Origin: Streptomyces celluloflavus
GTDB taxonomy: Bacteria > Actinomycetota > Actinomycetes > Streptomycetales > Streptomycetaceae
Direction: 5' to 3'
DNA: 64,000 nt
Assembly: GCA_000720995.1 (NCBI GenBank)
Contig: JOEL01000012.1
Span: forward strand, 186,001 to 250,000
Shown here: piece after piece, positions 56,567 to 63,902 of the stretch
How positions within the stretch are numbered: position 1 is the stretch's first letter
How the letters are laid out: each line of letters begins with the position of its first letter
Notes under the pieces: model-generated
Databases searched by the model: none
What the model was told of the DNA's origin: nothing
Seen by the model: the letters and a program-made list of their open reading frames with translations, nothing else
Program-made: the position numbers and the translations under genes

Positions 56567-57973
56567 TCAGAGGTGGTCGGGCGCGGAGATGCCGAGCAGG
56601 CGCAGGCCGTTGGCGAGCACCGTCCCGGTGGCCTCGACGAGGGCCAGCCGGGCGCGGTGAACGGCCAAGGGTTTCTGCTCCCCCACGGGCAGCGGCGGAC
56701 AGACGTCATGCCAGCGGAAGAACGCGTCCGCCGTCGCCTCCAGCTGCCGCACCACCCGATCCGGCGCCAACTGCCGCGCCGCGGCTTCCACGGCGGCGGG
56801 GTAGCCGGCCAGGAGCACGTGCAGGGTCTGGTGGGCCTGGAGGGCGGGGGGTGGCGGCTGGGAGGCGGGGGGCGGTCCGCCGGACGGGCGTGATCGGTCG
56901 GACGGGCGTGATCCGTTGGACGGGCGTGATCCGTCGGCTCGGGGTGAGTGGTGGGGGGCGGCGGAGCTGGCGGTCGCGAGGTCGGAGGGCTCGGGGGCTC
57001 CGGGGGCTGTGGCAGTTGCTGCGGAGGGGGTGACGACTGCGGAGCGCGTGGGGCCGGCGGCGGGGCGTACGGAGCCCGTGGCGGTGACGAGGCCGGTGGG
57101 GCTCTCCCTCTTCACGCCGACGGCGGAAGGTATGGGTTCGGGCCGGCGTCCTGCGTCGACGGAAGCCGCAGGCCCGACACCGCAACCGGTATCGACGTCG
57201 ATGTTGCCGTCAACGTCGACGAAACGGTCGCTCACCGCCGTGTCCCCGCCCGCGAACACCTCCCCCGGCTCGCTCCCGAACCCCAGCTCCCGCGCGTTGC
57301 GCGCCAATGCCCGGCTCCGCGCGTACGCGTACTGCACCCGGAACCGCGGATTGCTCTCCCGCTGCACCGGCCGCTCCGGCAACCGCACCGGATCATGCGC
57401 CGCGGGCCGCAGCAACGCCCACCGGGCCTCGTCCGCCCCGAGCCGCGCGACCAGCCCGGCCAGCTCCTCCGCACTGCCCCCCGACCCCGGCACGTCCCCC
57501 CGACGCATCAGCCGCCCGCTCCCCCCGGCCGCCACGATCCGCTCCAACGCCTCGGCGACCGCAACCCCCCGAGCCCCGCCCCCACTGGGAAACGCCGCCT
57601 CGACAACGCCCCCGTCCCCCTCATGCACACTCCGGGCCCCGTACGCCGCCCCCTGGGCCAGCACATCCCGTACGAGCGCGGCCGACGCGCCCTCCCCCAG
57701 CGTGAAGTTCAAGAACCCCGGTCCGGCGATCTCGACCCGCGCGATCCCGGCCGTACCGACCAGCCGCTTCCGCAGAATCTCGGCGATCTCCCGGGCCGGC
57801 CGGCCGGCGGGCTTGGCGAGCTGCAACGCGACATTGGAGGCGTAGTCCCCGCACCCGGCCCGCGGCGGCGGCTCCACCACGATCCGCACCGGCACCGGCA
57901 CGGAGAGCTCCCGCTCCTCAACGGCACCACGCACGGAGCGCAGGACGGTACGGGAGAGCTCAGCGGGGGTCAC
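56567..57973 (-). CDS. nrtL: ArgRS-related anticodon-binding protein NrtL (no catalytic core)
   Basis: A 468-residue protein. Residues 1-100 are the ArgRS N-terminal domain (TPAELSRTVLRSVRGAVEE...CGDYASNVALQLAK...GPGFLNFTL). Residues about 190-260 resemble the end of the ArgRS core and DALR start (LGADEARWALLR, NPRFRVQYAYARSRALARNARELGF). Then comes a Ser/Pro/Ala-rich linker of about 130 residues and the C-terminal DALR helices. The HIGH and KMSKS regions are missing, so it cannot aminoacylate. The position before lysA is that of argS in corynebacteria. GTG 57973 lies 6 nt after TACGCT (57985-57980): leaderless. tRNA binding or regulation is inferred. Confidence 0.88.
   Translation of the reverse strand: MTPAELSRTVLRSVRGAVEERELSVPVPVRIVVEPPPRAGCGDYASNVALQLAKPAGRPAREIAEILRKRLVGTAGIARVEIAGPGFLNFTLGEGASAALVRDVLAQGAAYGARSVHEGDGGVVEAAFPSGGGARGVAVAEALERIVAAGGSGRLMRRGDVPGSGGSAEELAGLVARLGADEARWALLRPAAHDPVRLPERPVQRESNPRFRVQYAYARSRALARNARELGFGSEPGEVFAGGDTAVSDRFVDVDGNIDVDTGCGVGPAASVDAGRRPEPIPSAVGVKRESPTGLVTATGSVRPAAGPTRSAVVTPSAATATAPGAPEPSDLATASSAAPHHSPRADGSRPSNGSRPSDRSRPSGGPPPASQPPPPALQAHQTLHVLLAGYPAAVEAAARQLAPDRVVRQLEATADAFFRWHDVCPPLPVGEQKPLAVHRARLALVEATGTVLANGLRLLGISAPDHL
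56881..56934. repeat. Triplicated 18-bp repeat in the nrtL linker
   Basis: Three tandem copies of CGGACGGGCGTGATCCGT with 1-2 changes (56881-56898, 56899-56916, 56917-56934), encoding SRPSNG, SRPSDR-type hexapeptides in the disordered linker. Confidence 0.8.
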
Positions 57974-58092
57974 AGGACAAGCGTATGGGAGAAGGGGGCC
58001 ACCCACGCGACCCCGTTTCGCCCTGTGGACCACCAGCCCTACGAACACCTCGCCGAACGGAGACGCCGACAGTCATCCGGCCCCGGCACTGA

Positions 58093-58110
58093 CCCTGGCC
58101 CTGGCCCTGG
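58093..58110. repeat. (CCCTGG)3 microsatellite between nrtL and the response regulator
   Basis: Three perfect copies of CCCTGG in the 201-bp gap 57974-58174. The gap shows no gene or clear terminator. Confidence 0.7.
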
Positions 58111-58174
58111 CCCCGAGCCTCGGCCCCGTAGACCCAACCCATCCACCCCACCCAACGCCCCGACCACCCCGCCG

Positions 58175-58786
58175 TCAGCCCCCGGGCCGAACCACCGACC
58201 CCGAGCCCCCCTCTGCCTCCACCTCAACGTCCCCGTCCACACCCAAACCCGCATCAACAGCCGCTTCGGCATCTACAGCGACATCGACGTCGACATGGGC
58301 ATGGGCATCCATCAGCCCACCGGACGCCATCACCCCGTGCCCCGCGCCCGCAACGCCCGCCGCGCCGGCCTCGCCTTCCACCTCGTCCTCACGCCCGGAC
58401 CCTCGCTCCCGCCCCTGCCGCACAAGTTCCCCGACCGTGCGTACCAGCTCCGTCGGCTCGAACGGCTTGGCGAGAAACGCGTCCACCCCCAGCGAGTCAC
58501 CGCTGTCCACCTCGACCTGGGTGCACGCACTGATGATGGCGATGGGGATGTCCCACGTCCGCGGATCGGAACGCAGCCGCGCGGCCGTGTGCAGACCGTT
58601 GAGCCGCGGCATCACCACGTCAAGGGTCACCACATCGGGTCTCACGTGGTGCACCACATCCAGGCATTCGGCACCATCAGCCGCGGTCACGACCTCGTAG
58701 CCCTCAAGCTCGAGATTGACCCTGATCAACTGCCGGATCACCTTGTTGTCATCAACGACAAGGATCCGACCGGGCAAGCCAGGCAC
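58175..58786 (-). CDS. Single-domain response regulator with Val/Asp/Ala-rich tail
   Basis: A 203-residue protein. Residues 1-125 are a receiver domain: RILVVDDNKVIRQLIRVNLELEGYEVVTAADG, phospho-acceptor Asp in PDVVTLDVVMPRLNG, and the switch/Lys region AFLAKPFEPTELVRTVGEL. There is no DNA-binding domain; the last 75 residues are low complexity (HVDVDVAVDAEAAVDAGLGVDGDVEVEAE). No kinase is adjacent. GTG 58786 lies 6 nt after a -10-like TAGTCT (58798-58793), so the message is leaderless. It sits between nrtL and tRNA-Arg. The tail is acidic and probably disordered. Confidence 0.9.
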   Translation of the reverse strand: MPGLPGRILVVDDNKVIRQLIRVNLELEGYEVVTAADGAECLDVVHHVRPDVVTLDVVMPRLNGLHTAARLRSDPRTWDIPIAIISACTQVEVDSGDSLGVDAFLAKPFEPTELVRTVGELVRQGRERGSGREDEVEGEAGAAGVAGAGHGVMASGGLMDAHAHVDVDVAVDAEAAVDAGLGVDGDVEVEAEGGSGSVVRPGG

Positions 58787-58927
58787 ACCATGAGACTAGG
58801 CGCCCACCTGCGGCTGCGTCCCGGTTTTGCCCACTTCCGCCCCGTGCGAGGGACCTTTCCCCGACCCTCGCCGGCACCGCCCCCGGATGCGCTACGCCCC
58901 TCCCCCATCCCCCGCAAAACCCTGTTC

Positions 58928-58955
58928 CTGAACACCCCATCAGAGCTGGTAGGGT
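58928..58955 (+). promoter_or_regulatory. tRNA-Arg promoter
   Basis: -35 CTGAAC (58928-58933), 16-bp spacer, -10 TAGGGT (58950-58955), about 31 nt upstream of the mature 5' end. Confidence 0.5.
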
Positions 58956-58986
58956 TCTACCCGTCGCCACAACAACAGGGCGAAAC

Positions 58987-59058
58987 GCCCCCGTAGCTCA
59001 GGGGATAGAGCAACGGCCTCCGGAGCCGTGTGCGCAGGTTCGAATCCTGCCGGGGGCA
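58987..59058 (+). tRNA. tRNA-Arg (anticodon CCG)
   Basis: A 72-nt cloverleaf. Acceptor stem GCCCCCG (58987-58993) pairs with CGGGGGC (59051-59057), discriminator A59058. D arm TAGCTCAGGGGATAGAGC; anticodon stem ACGGC/GCCGT with loop CTCCGGA, anticodon CCG (59020-59022), reading CGG. T arm GCAGGTTCGAATCCTGC. CCA is not encoded. CGG is a common Arg codon in this genome. Its 3' end is, as I recall, an integration site for actinomycete elements in S. coelicolor; no integrase follows here. Confidence 0.97.
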
Positions 59059-59112
59059 CTCGCCTGATCACCTCCCAAAGTTGGAATGTGACAGGGCGGA
59101 TGCCGAAACGAG

Positions 59113-59150
59113 AGAGCGGGAGTCAGTAATACTGACTCCCGCTCTTTCTC
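59113..59150 (+). terminator. tRNA-Arg terminator
   Basis: Near-perfect 16-bp arms AGAGCGGGAGTCAGTA (59113-59128) and TACTGACTCCCGCTCT (59130-59145) followed by TTCTC, 54 bp after the tRNA. Confidence 0.8.
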
Positions 59151-59151
59151 G

Positions 59152-59183
59152 TTGTCTCCCAGCGTTCTTGTCTCCCAGCGTTC
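59152..59183. repeat. 16-bp tandem duplication downstream of tRNA-Arg
   Basis: TTGTCTCCCAGCGTTC occurs twice directly abutting (59152-59167, 59168-59183). Confidence 0.8.
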
Positions 59184-59194
59184 GCGGCACATCT

Positions 59195-59210
59195 CTGACA
59201 CACGTGTCAG
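59195..59210. repeat. Palindrome sharing a motif with the far end of the SWIM gene
   Basis: CTGACAC (59195-59201), AC, GTGTCAG (59204-59210). Its CTGACACACGT (59195-59205) is the reverse complement of ACGTGTGTCAG, which occurs in tandem at 61279-61289 and 61292-61302 beyond the SWIM gene. Confidence 0.55.
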
Positions 59211-59409
59211 GCCGCGCCGTTCTCCTCTTCCGACCGCCCTCGTGATCTTCACGTTGGCCGCTTCCTCGATCGCATTCGATGAATGCGTGGGCGAGGGTGC
59301 GTTCCTGACGTGTCCGAGCGGCTGGGCAGCCACGTCCATGTCTCCACCGCACCGCCGGGATTCCTGAATTCCGCAAGGCGGCACCCTCGCCCTCCGGTTG
59401 AATGACGGT

Positions 59410-61092
59410 GTGACACGGAACACCGGATTCGATGAGAACGACCTGCGCACGCTGGCCGGTCCGCGCTCCTTCGAGCGAGGCCGGGGGTACGTGGACGCGG
59501 TGACCGCCGTGGAGGTGAGCGATGGCTGGATCACGGCCACGGTTCATGGGACACACGCGTACGCGGTGGAGCTGTCCCTCGACGGGCCCCGGGGGCTTGC
59601 CGGGGAGTGCGGCTGCCCGTACGGCCTGGAAGGCAACTTCTGCAAACATCTGGTCGCCCTCGGTCTGACCGTGCTGGCCGGGCCGGAGGCACTGCCACAG
59701 CAGCGCGGCCGGGCCCGGAGCCGTGCGCAGAAACTGGACGGGTGGCTGGCCGGGCTCTCCCGAGACGAACTGCTCGCCCTCGTACGGGAACAGATCGCCG
59801 AGGACCGGCAGGTACGCCGTCGTCTGGAGCTGCGGGCGGCGAGCGCTCACGGAGACCTGGCCGAGGTGCGTACCCGGATCCGTGAACTCCTCGACATCAC
59901 CCCCTTCGAACGGTACGGATACGTCGAGTACGCCGATGCCCACGCGTACGGCGAACAGGCTGCGCAGGCGGTGTCCGCGATCAGCGCGCTGACCTCGACC
60001 GGGCGGGGCGAGGACGCGATCTCCCTGTCGCGGGAGGCGATGCAGCTGCTGAGCGAGGTGCAGGACGGCATCGACGATTCCGACGGGCACCTGGGCCGGG
60101 TCGGGGACGCTCTCGCCGAAGCCCATCTCGACGCGTGCCGTGCAGCTCACCCGGATCCGGACGAGACCGCGCGATGGCTGGTCCGGCATGTGCTCAGCGA
60201 TCTGGACGACCTGACCGGCATCGACCCGCTCGACTACGCGGATGTCCTCGGGGAGCCGGGCATGGTCACCGTACGCCGGCTGGCGGTCGAGGCATGGCGC
60301 GGCAACCGCACCGGCTGGGCGGAGAAGTACCTGATGGAGCGGCTGGCCAAGGCGGGCGATGACGTGGACACCGTGGTCGCCGTGCACGCGGCCGACCTCA
60401 TGCCCGACGGCAGCACCCACCTGGTCATCGCACGCGAACTGGACGCCGCCGGCCGCCCCGACGAGGCCCTCCGGTGGGCGGAGCGCGGTATCGGGGAAGC
60501 GGCTGCCGCCGTCACCCCCGACATCGCCTTGGTGAACTACCTCTGCGACCGCTACACCAGCGCCGGGCGGCTCTCCGACGCCGTCGCCCTGCGCCGGGCC
60601 GTCCTCACCGGCGGCCTTTCCCTGGCCGCGTATCAGCAGCTGCGTACGGCGGCGCAGGCGGCCGGCTGCTGGCAGGCGGAGCGTGCGCGGGCTCTCTCGC
60701 TGCTGCGCGCCGACGCGCGGCAGGGGCCGCGGTCCCGGTACGCCGGGCCCGCCCTGGTCGACGCCCTGATCGACGACGATGACATCGCCGCCGCCTGGCA
60801 GGCGGCGACCGAGACCGGCGCCCACGACCGGCAGTGGCTCGCCCTCGCCGACCGGGCCCGCGCCTCTCGTCCCTCCGACACGCTCGGCGTCTACCTGCGC
60901 CTGGCCGAGCCCCTCACGAAGCAGACCGGCAACCCGGTCTACGAACAGCTGACCAGCCTGCTGTTGAGCATCCGCGACTGCCACCGCCGCCTGGGCACCG
61001 AGGACGAGTTCCTCTCCTACCTCGCCGCCCTGCGCACCGCCCACAAACGCAAACGGAATCTCATGCGGCTCCTGGACCAGCACGGCCTGTGA
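59410..61092 (+). CDS. SWIM zinc-finger protein with helical repeat domain
   Basis: A 560-residue protein. The SWIM motif CxCx11CxH is at about 66-81 (GECGCPYGLEGNFCKHLVALGL). After it come mostly helices: RSRAQKLDGWLAGLSRDELLALVREQIAEDRQVRRRLELRA, then TPR-like repeats to the end (HKRKRNLMRLLDQHGL). SWIM domains bind DNA or protein, often beside SNF2 or recombination factors, but no helicase is adjacent. GTG 59410 is favoured by a -10-like TTGAAT 6 nt upstream; TTG 59398 is the alternative. It is convergent with the STAND gene. Confidence 0.85.
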   Translation: MTRNTGFDENDLRTLAGPRSFERGRGYVDAVTAVEVSDGWITATVHGTHAYAVELSLDGPRGLAGECGCPYGLEGNFCKHLVALGLTVLAGPEALPQQRGRARSRAQKLDGWLAGLSRDELLALVREQIAEDRQVRRRLELRAASAHGDLAEVRTRIRELLDITPFERYGYVEYADAHAYGEQAAQAVSAISALTSTGRGEDAISLSREAMQLLSEVQDGIDDSDGHLGRVGDALAEAHLDACRAAHPDPDETARWLVRHVLSDLDDLTGIDPLDYADVLGEPGMVTVRRLAVEAWRGNRTGWAEKYLMERLAKAGDDVDTVVAVHAADLMPDGSTHLVIARELDAAGRPDEALRWAERGIGEAAAAVTPDIALVNYLCDRYTSAGRLSDAVALRRAVLTGGLSLAAYQQLRTAAQAAGCWQAERARALSLLRADARQGPRSRYAGPALVDALIDDDDIAAAWQAATETGAHDRQWLALADRARASRPSDTLGVYLRLAEPLTKQTGNPVYEQLTSLLLSIRDCHRRLGTEDEFLSYLAALRTAHKRKRNLMRLLDQHGL

Positions 61093-61107
61093 CTCCCCGC
61101 GGGGAGT
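61092..61107 (+). terminator. Palindrome at the SWIM gene stop
   Basis: ACTCCCCGCGGGGAGT is a perfect palindrome overlapping the last base of the stop codon. It can form a 6-bp stem with a CGCG loop. Confidence 0.45.
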
Positions 61108-61277
61108 TGTCAGGTCCGGGGGCTGCTGGAGCCCTGGGAAGCCGCATGAATCGCCGGGGCAGAGATGAGGGCGTGGCCGCAGCCGTCCCGAGTGGCAGGG
61201 CGGACGGAGCTGTCGGGACGGCGGGGGCCGCCAGGTCATGGGCGGCGCTACGGCTCGCGGTGCCGAGGGGGTGAGAC

Positions 61278-61303
61278 GACGTGTGTCAGTGACGTGTGTC
61301 AGC
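61278..61303. repeat. 13-bp tandem repeat over the STAND gene stop
   Basis: GACGTGTGTCAGT (61278-61290) is followed directly by GACGTGTGTCAGC (61291-61303). The second copy contains the stop codon (61299-61301) of the minus-strand STAND gene. Confidence 0.75.
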
Positions 61304-63704
61304 AGTCGGCTTCGGTCAGCTGCCTCTCCAGGCGTGCGCGTACGGCTGTGGCCCGGGGGTCGGTGTACGGGGTCAGGTGGGTCAGGGCCTCGGTCCGGTG
61401 GGCGCGAGCCGCCTCAGGGTCCTGCGGGTGGACAGCGGCGGCCAGGTGGCCGAGCTCCACGGCGAGCTCCCATGCGTCCCCGAGGTCGCGGTGGACGGCC
61501 GCGGCCTGGCGGTGGAAGGCGGCGGCCTCGCCATGGCGGTCCATTGCGGCGTACGCCTGCCCCGTACCGCGCCAGGCCAGGGCTTCGCGACTGCGATCAC
61601 CCAGGCGCCGGTGGAGCATGGCCGACCGCTGGTAGGAGGCCAGAGCGTCGCCGTGCTGCCCGGTGGTGCGCTGAATGTCGCCGAGAGCGAGCAGCCAGAA
61701 GCCCTCCAGTCCGCGGTTGCGCAGGCCGAGCGCGATCCCGAGGGCCTCGTCGATGGCCTCGCGGGCCGCCTCGGTCTCGTCCCGCTCGCGGTGGAGTTGT
61801 GCGGCGAGCCATCGGGCGTTGCCGATGCTCTGCCGGTTGTCCAGGGCGCGGTGAGCCGAGAGGGCGGCTTGGATCGCGGTATCCGCTTCTTCCAGGCGGC
61901 CGGCTTCCAGGTGGGCTCCAGCCACGTTGGACAGGGCGGCGGCGGCCCAGCGTTCACCGCCCACTTCGCGGAAGGTACCGATGGCCTCTGCGAAGTGCGC
62001 AGCGGCGGCGTCGAGGCGGCGGGCACGCAAGTGGACAAGGCCCACGAGGTTGAGGGCGTGTGCCTCCTCCCCGCGATTCCCCGTGGTGCGGGCCAGATCG
62101 AGGGCGCGGCTCAGGTGGTCCGCCGCCAGGTCGAGCCGGTTGGCGGACCGGTGGGACATCCCGAGCTGGTTGAGCAGCAGGAGCTGCCCGTTGGTGTCGT
62201 TCACGTGCTCTGCGGAAGCCAGGCCGATGTGCCCGAAGCCGAGCCAGTCGGCGAAGGAAACGGACGCGGACAGCGCGTTCCACAGGGTTGCGGTCAGTTG
62301 CCAGGCGTGCTGGTGCAGTCCGGCCGCGGCTGCGGCCCGTACGAGGTGCGGGAAGGTGGCGCGTTCGCGTTCTGCCCAGTCGGCGGCGGCGTCGTAGTCG
62401 GCGAAGGCCGGTGGCGGCAGGGGTGTGGTCGTCTCGGGCAGCGGCAAGTGGTCCTCGCCGGGCTGGAGCCACGTCTGTGCCGCGTCCGCGGTGTGCAGGT
62501 AGCGGTCCAGCACGCGGCGCAGGGCGGCTTCGCGCTGCTCGGCGGGTTCCTCGTCGTGGGCCTGTTCGGAGGCGTAGGCGCGCAGCAGGTCGTGGAACTG
62601 GAAGCGGTCGGGGCCGCTCTGCTCCAGCAGATGGGCGCCGACGAGGTCGTCGAGGAGCTGCCGGGCGCGGCTGAGGGGGAGGCCGGCGAGCGCGGCGGCC
62701 GCCTGGAGCCCGAACTCCGGTCCCGGATGCAGGCCGAGGAGCCGGAAGAGGCGCCCGGAGTGCGGCGGCAGCGCGCGGTAGGACCAGGCGAAAACGGTCC
62801 GGACGGCTTCGGCCTCCTCGTCGGTTCCCGTGCTGAGCGCGTCCCAGAGCGCGGACTCGTCGTGGAGGTCGGCGAGCAGGTCGTCCAGGCTCAGATGCGG
62901 GTGGCCGGCGGCGCGCTCGGCGGCGATCCGCAGGGCGAGCGGGAGGTGTGCGCACCGCCGGGCCAGCTCCGTGAGCTTGTCCGGGTCGTCTCCCGGGCGG
63001 TGGTCGCGGGTGACGGTCCGCAGCAGTGCGACAGCTTCCGGTTCGGGGAGCGTGCCGAGGGTGATCCTGCGCGCGCCGTCGCGTACGGCGAGGGCGGCCA
63101 GGCGGTTGCGGCTGGTCACCAGGGTCAGGCTGTCCCCGCTGCCGGGAAGCAGCGGCCGTACCTGGCCGACGGTGGCGGCGTTGTCGAGCACGATGAGCAT
63201 CCGGCGGTCGGCGAGCAGGGAACGGTAGAGCGCGGCCGCGTCGTCCACGTCCTGCGGTACGTCGCCCGGGGCCACGCCGAGCGCGCGCAGGAAACCGCGT
63301 AACGCCTGCTCGGCGGTGACGGGCTCGCGCGGATCGTGGCCCCGGAGGTTCACGAAGAGCTGGCCGTCGGGGAGGCGGTCCCTGACCCGGTGGGCCCAGT
63401 GCAGGACCAGGGAGGTCTTGCCCGCTCCGGCCGTACCGGCCACCACATGCACGGACACGACGAGCTGACCGCCGTCCCGTCCCGTCAGGATGGCGTCCAA
63501 CTGCCCCAGTTCCGCGGTCCGGTTGACGAATGCGTGCACATCGGCGGGGAGCTGCCGAGGAACGGTTCGCGGACGGTCGGACGCTGCCGGTGCCTGGTGG
63601 AAGTGGATGTCGCCGGAGACGTTCCCGGCCTGGACGACATCGCGGGACTCCCCGGAGAGGTCGTTGGCCGAGTCTCCGGACCGCCCGTTGGTGTCTGCCG
63701 GCAT
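61299..63704 (-). CDS. STAND-type NB-ARC/TPR protein with N-terminal VVQAG motif
   Basis: An 801-residue protein. Residues 10-36 hold the Gly-rich motif RDVVQAGNVSGDIHFH, seen on many Streptomyces NTPase signalling proteins. Residues 60-70 are FVNRTAELGQLDA, and the NTPase has Walker A GTAGAGKTSL (about 90-99), Walker B RMLIVLDNA (168-176), TLVTSRNRL and LARRCAHLPLALRIAA. About 480-800 are TPRs. STAND ATPases oligomerise on a signal. The N-terminal motif suggests that partner effector domains dock there (inference). No effector is fused. ATG 63704 has GGGAGG about 12 nt upstream. Confidence 0.87.
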   Translation of the reverse strand: MPADTNGRSGDSANDLSGESRDVVQAGNVSGDIHFHQAPAASDRPRTVPRQLPADVHAFVNRTAELGQLDAILTGRDGGQLVVSVHVVAGTAGAGKTSLVLHWAHRVRDRLPDGQLFVNLRGHDPREPVTAEQALRGFLRALGVAPGDVPQDVDDAAALYRSLLADRRMLIVLDNAATVGQVRPLLPGSGDSLTLVTSRNRLAALAVRDGARRITLGTLPEPEAVALLRTVTRDHRPGDDPDKLTELARRCAHLPLALRIAAERAAGHPHLSLDDLLADLHDESALWDALSTGTDEEAEAVRTVFAWSYRALPPHSGRLFRLLGLHPGPEFGLQAAAALAGLPLSRARQLLDDLVGAHLLEQSGPDRFQFHDLLRAYASEQAHDEEPAEQREAALRRVLDRYLHTADAAQTWLQPGEDHLPLPETTTPLPPPAFADYDAAADWAERERATFPHLVRAAAAAGLHQHAWQLTATLWNALSASVSFADWLGFGHIGLASAEHVNDTNGQLLLLNQLGMSHRSANRLDLAADHLSRALDLARTTGNRGEEAHALNLVGLVHLRARRLDAAAAHFAEAIGTFREVGGERWAAAALSNVAGAHLEAGRLEEADTAIQAALSAHRALDNRQSIGNARWLAAQLHRERDETEAAREAIDEALGIALGLRNRGLEGFWLLALGDIQRTTGQHGDALASYQRSAMLHRRLGDRSREALAWRGTGQAYAAMDRHGEAAAFHRQAAAVHRDLGDAWELAVELGHLAAAVHPQDPEAARAHRTEALTHLTPYTDPRATAVRARLERQLTEADC

Positions 63705-63902
63705 GCCGATGGGTGTCCCTCCCGGGTCGGGCCGCCGGGGGCGGCGGCAGCGGTGCGACGGTTCGGTCGAAAGAGAAGGCGGTGTCCTCCGCGGCCGCGC
63801 AGGCGTTCCGCACGTATGCCGTCCATGGGGCAACGGTGTCCGGGGTGGTGCAGCGGATCGCCCCGTCCAGTGCCCCGGTCTCGGTGTGCAGAGCGTGAAA
63901 CA

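Larger units (their letters stand above)
59059..59409. other. Region between tRNA-Arg and the SWIM gene
   Basis: 351 bp without a gene. It holds the tRNA terminator (59113-59150), a 16-bp tandem duplication (59152-59183), and a CTGACAC-AC-GTGTCAG palindrome (59195-59210). A possible leaderless start signal for the SWIM gene lies at its right end (TTGAAT 59398-59403, 6 nt before GTG 59410). No attachment-site duplicate of the tRNA 3' end was found. Confidence 0.6.

Noticed and set aside
56948-58996. 682-codon plus-strand frame opposite nrtL and the receiver gene
   Set aside because: It is antisense to two genes with recognised domains, and its Pro/Arg/His-rich composition is a shadow of GC-rich third positions.
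63705-63833. N-terminal extension of the STAND gene to 63833
   Set aside because: It would need a TTG start and adds an Arg/Pro-rich stretch atypical of the protein. ATG 63704 precedes the conserved Gly-rich motif and has a GGGAGG ribosome-binding site.
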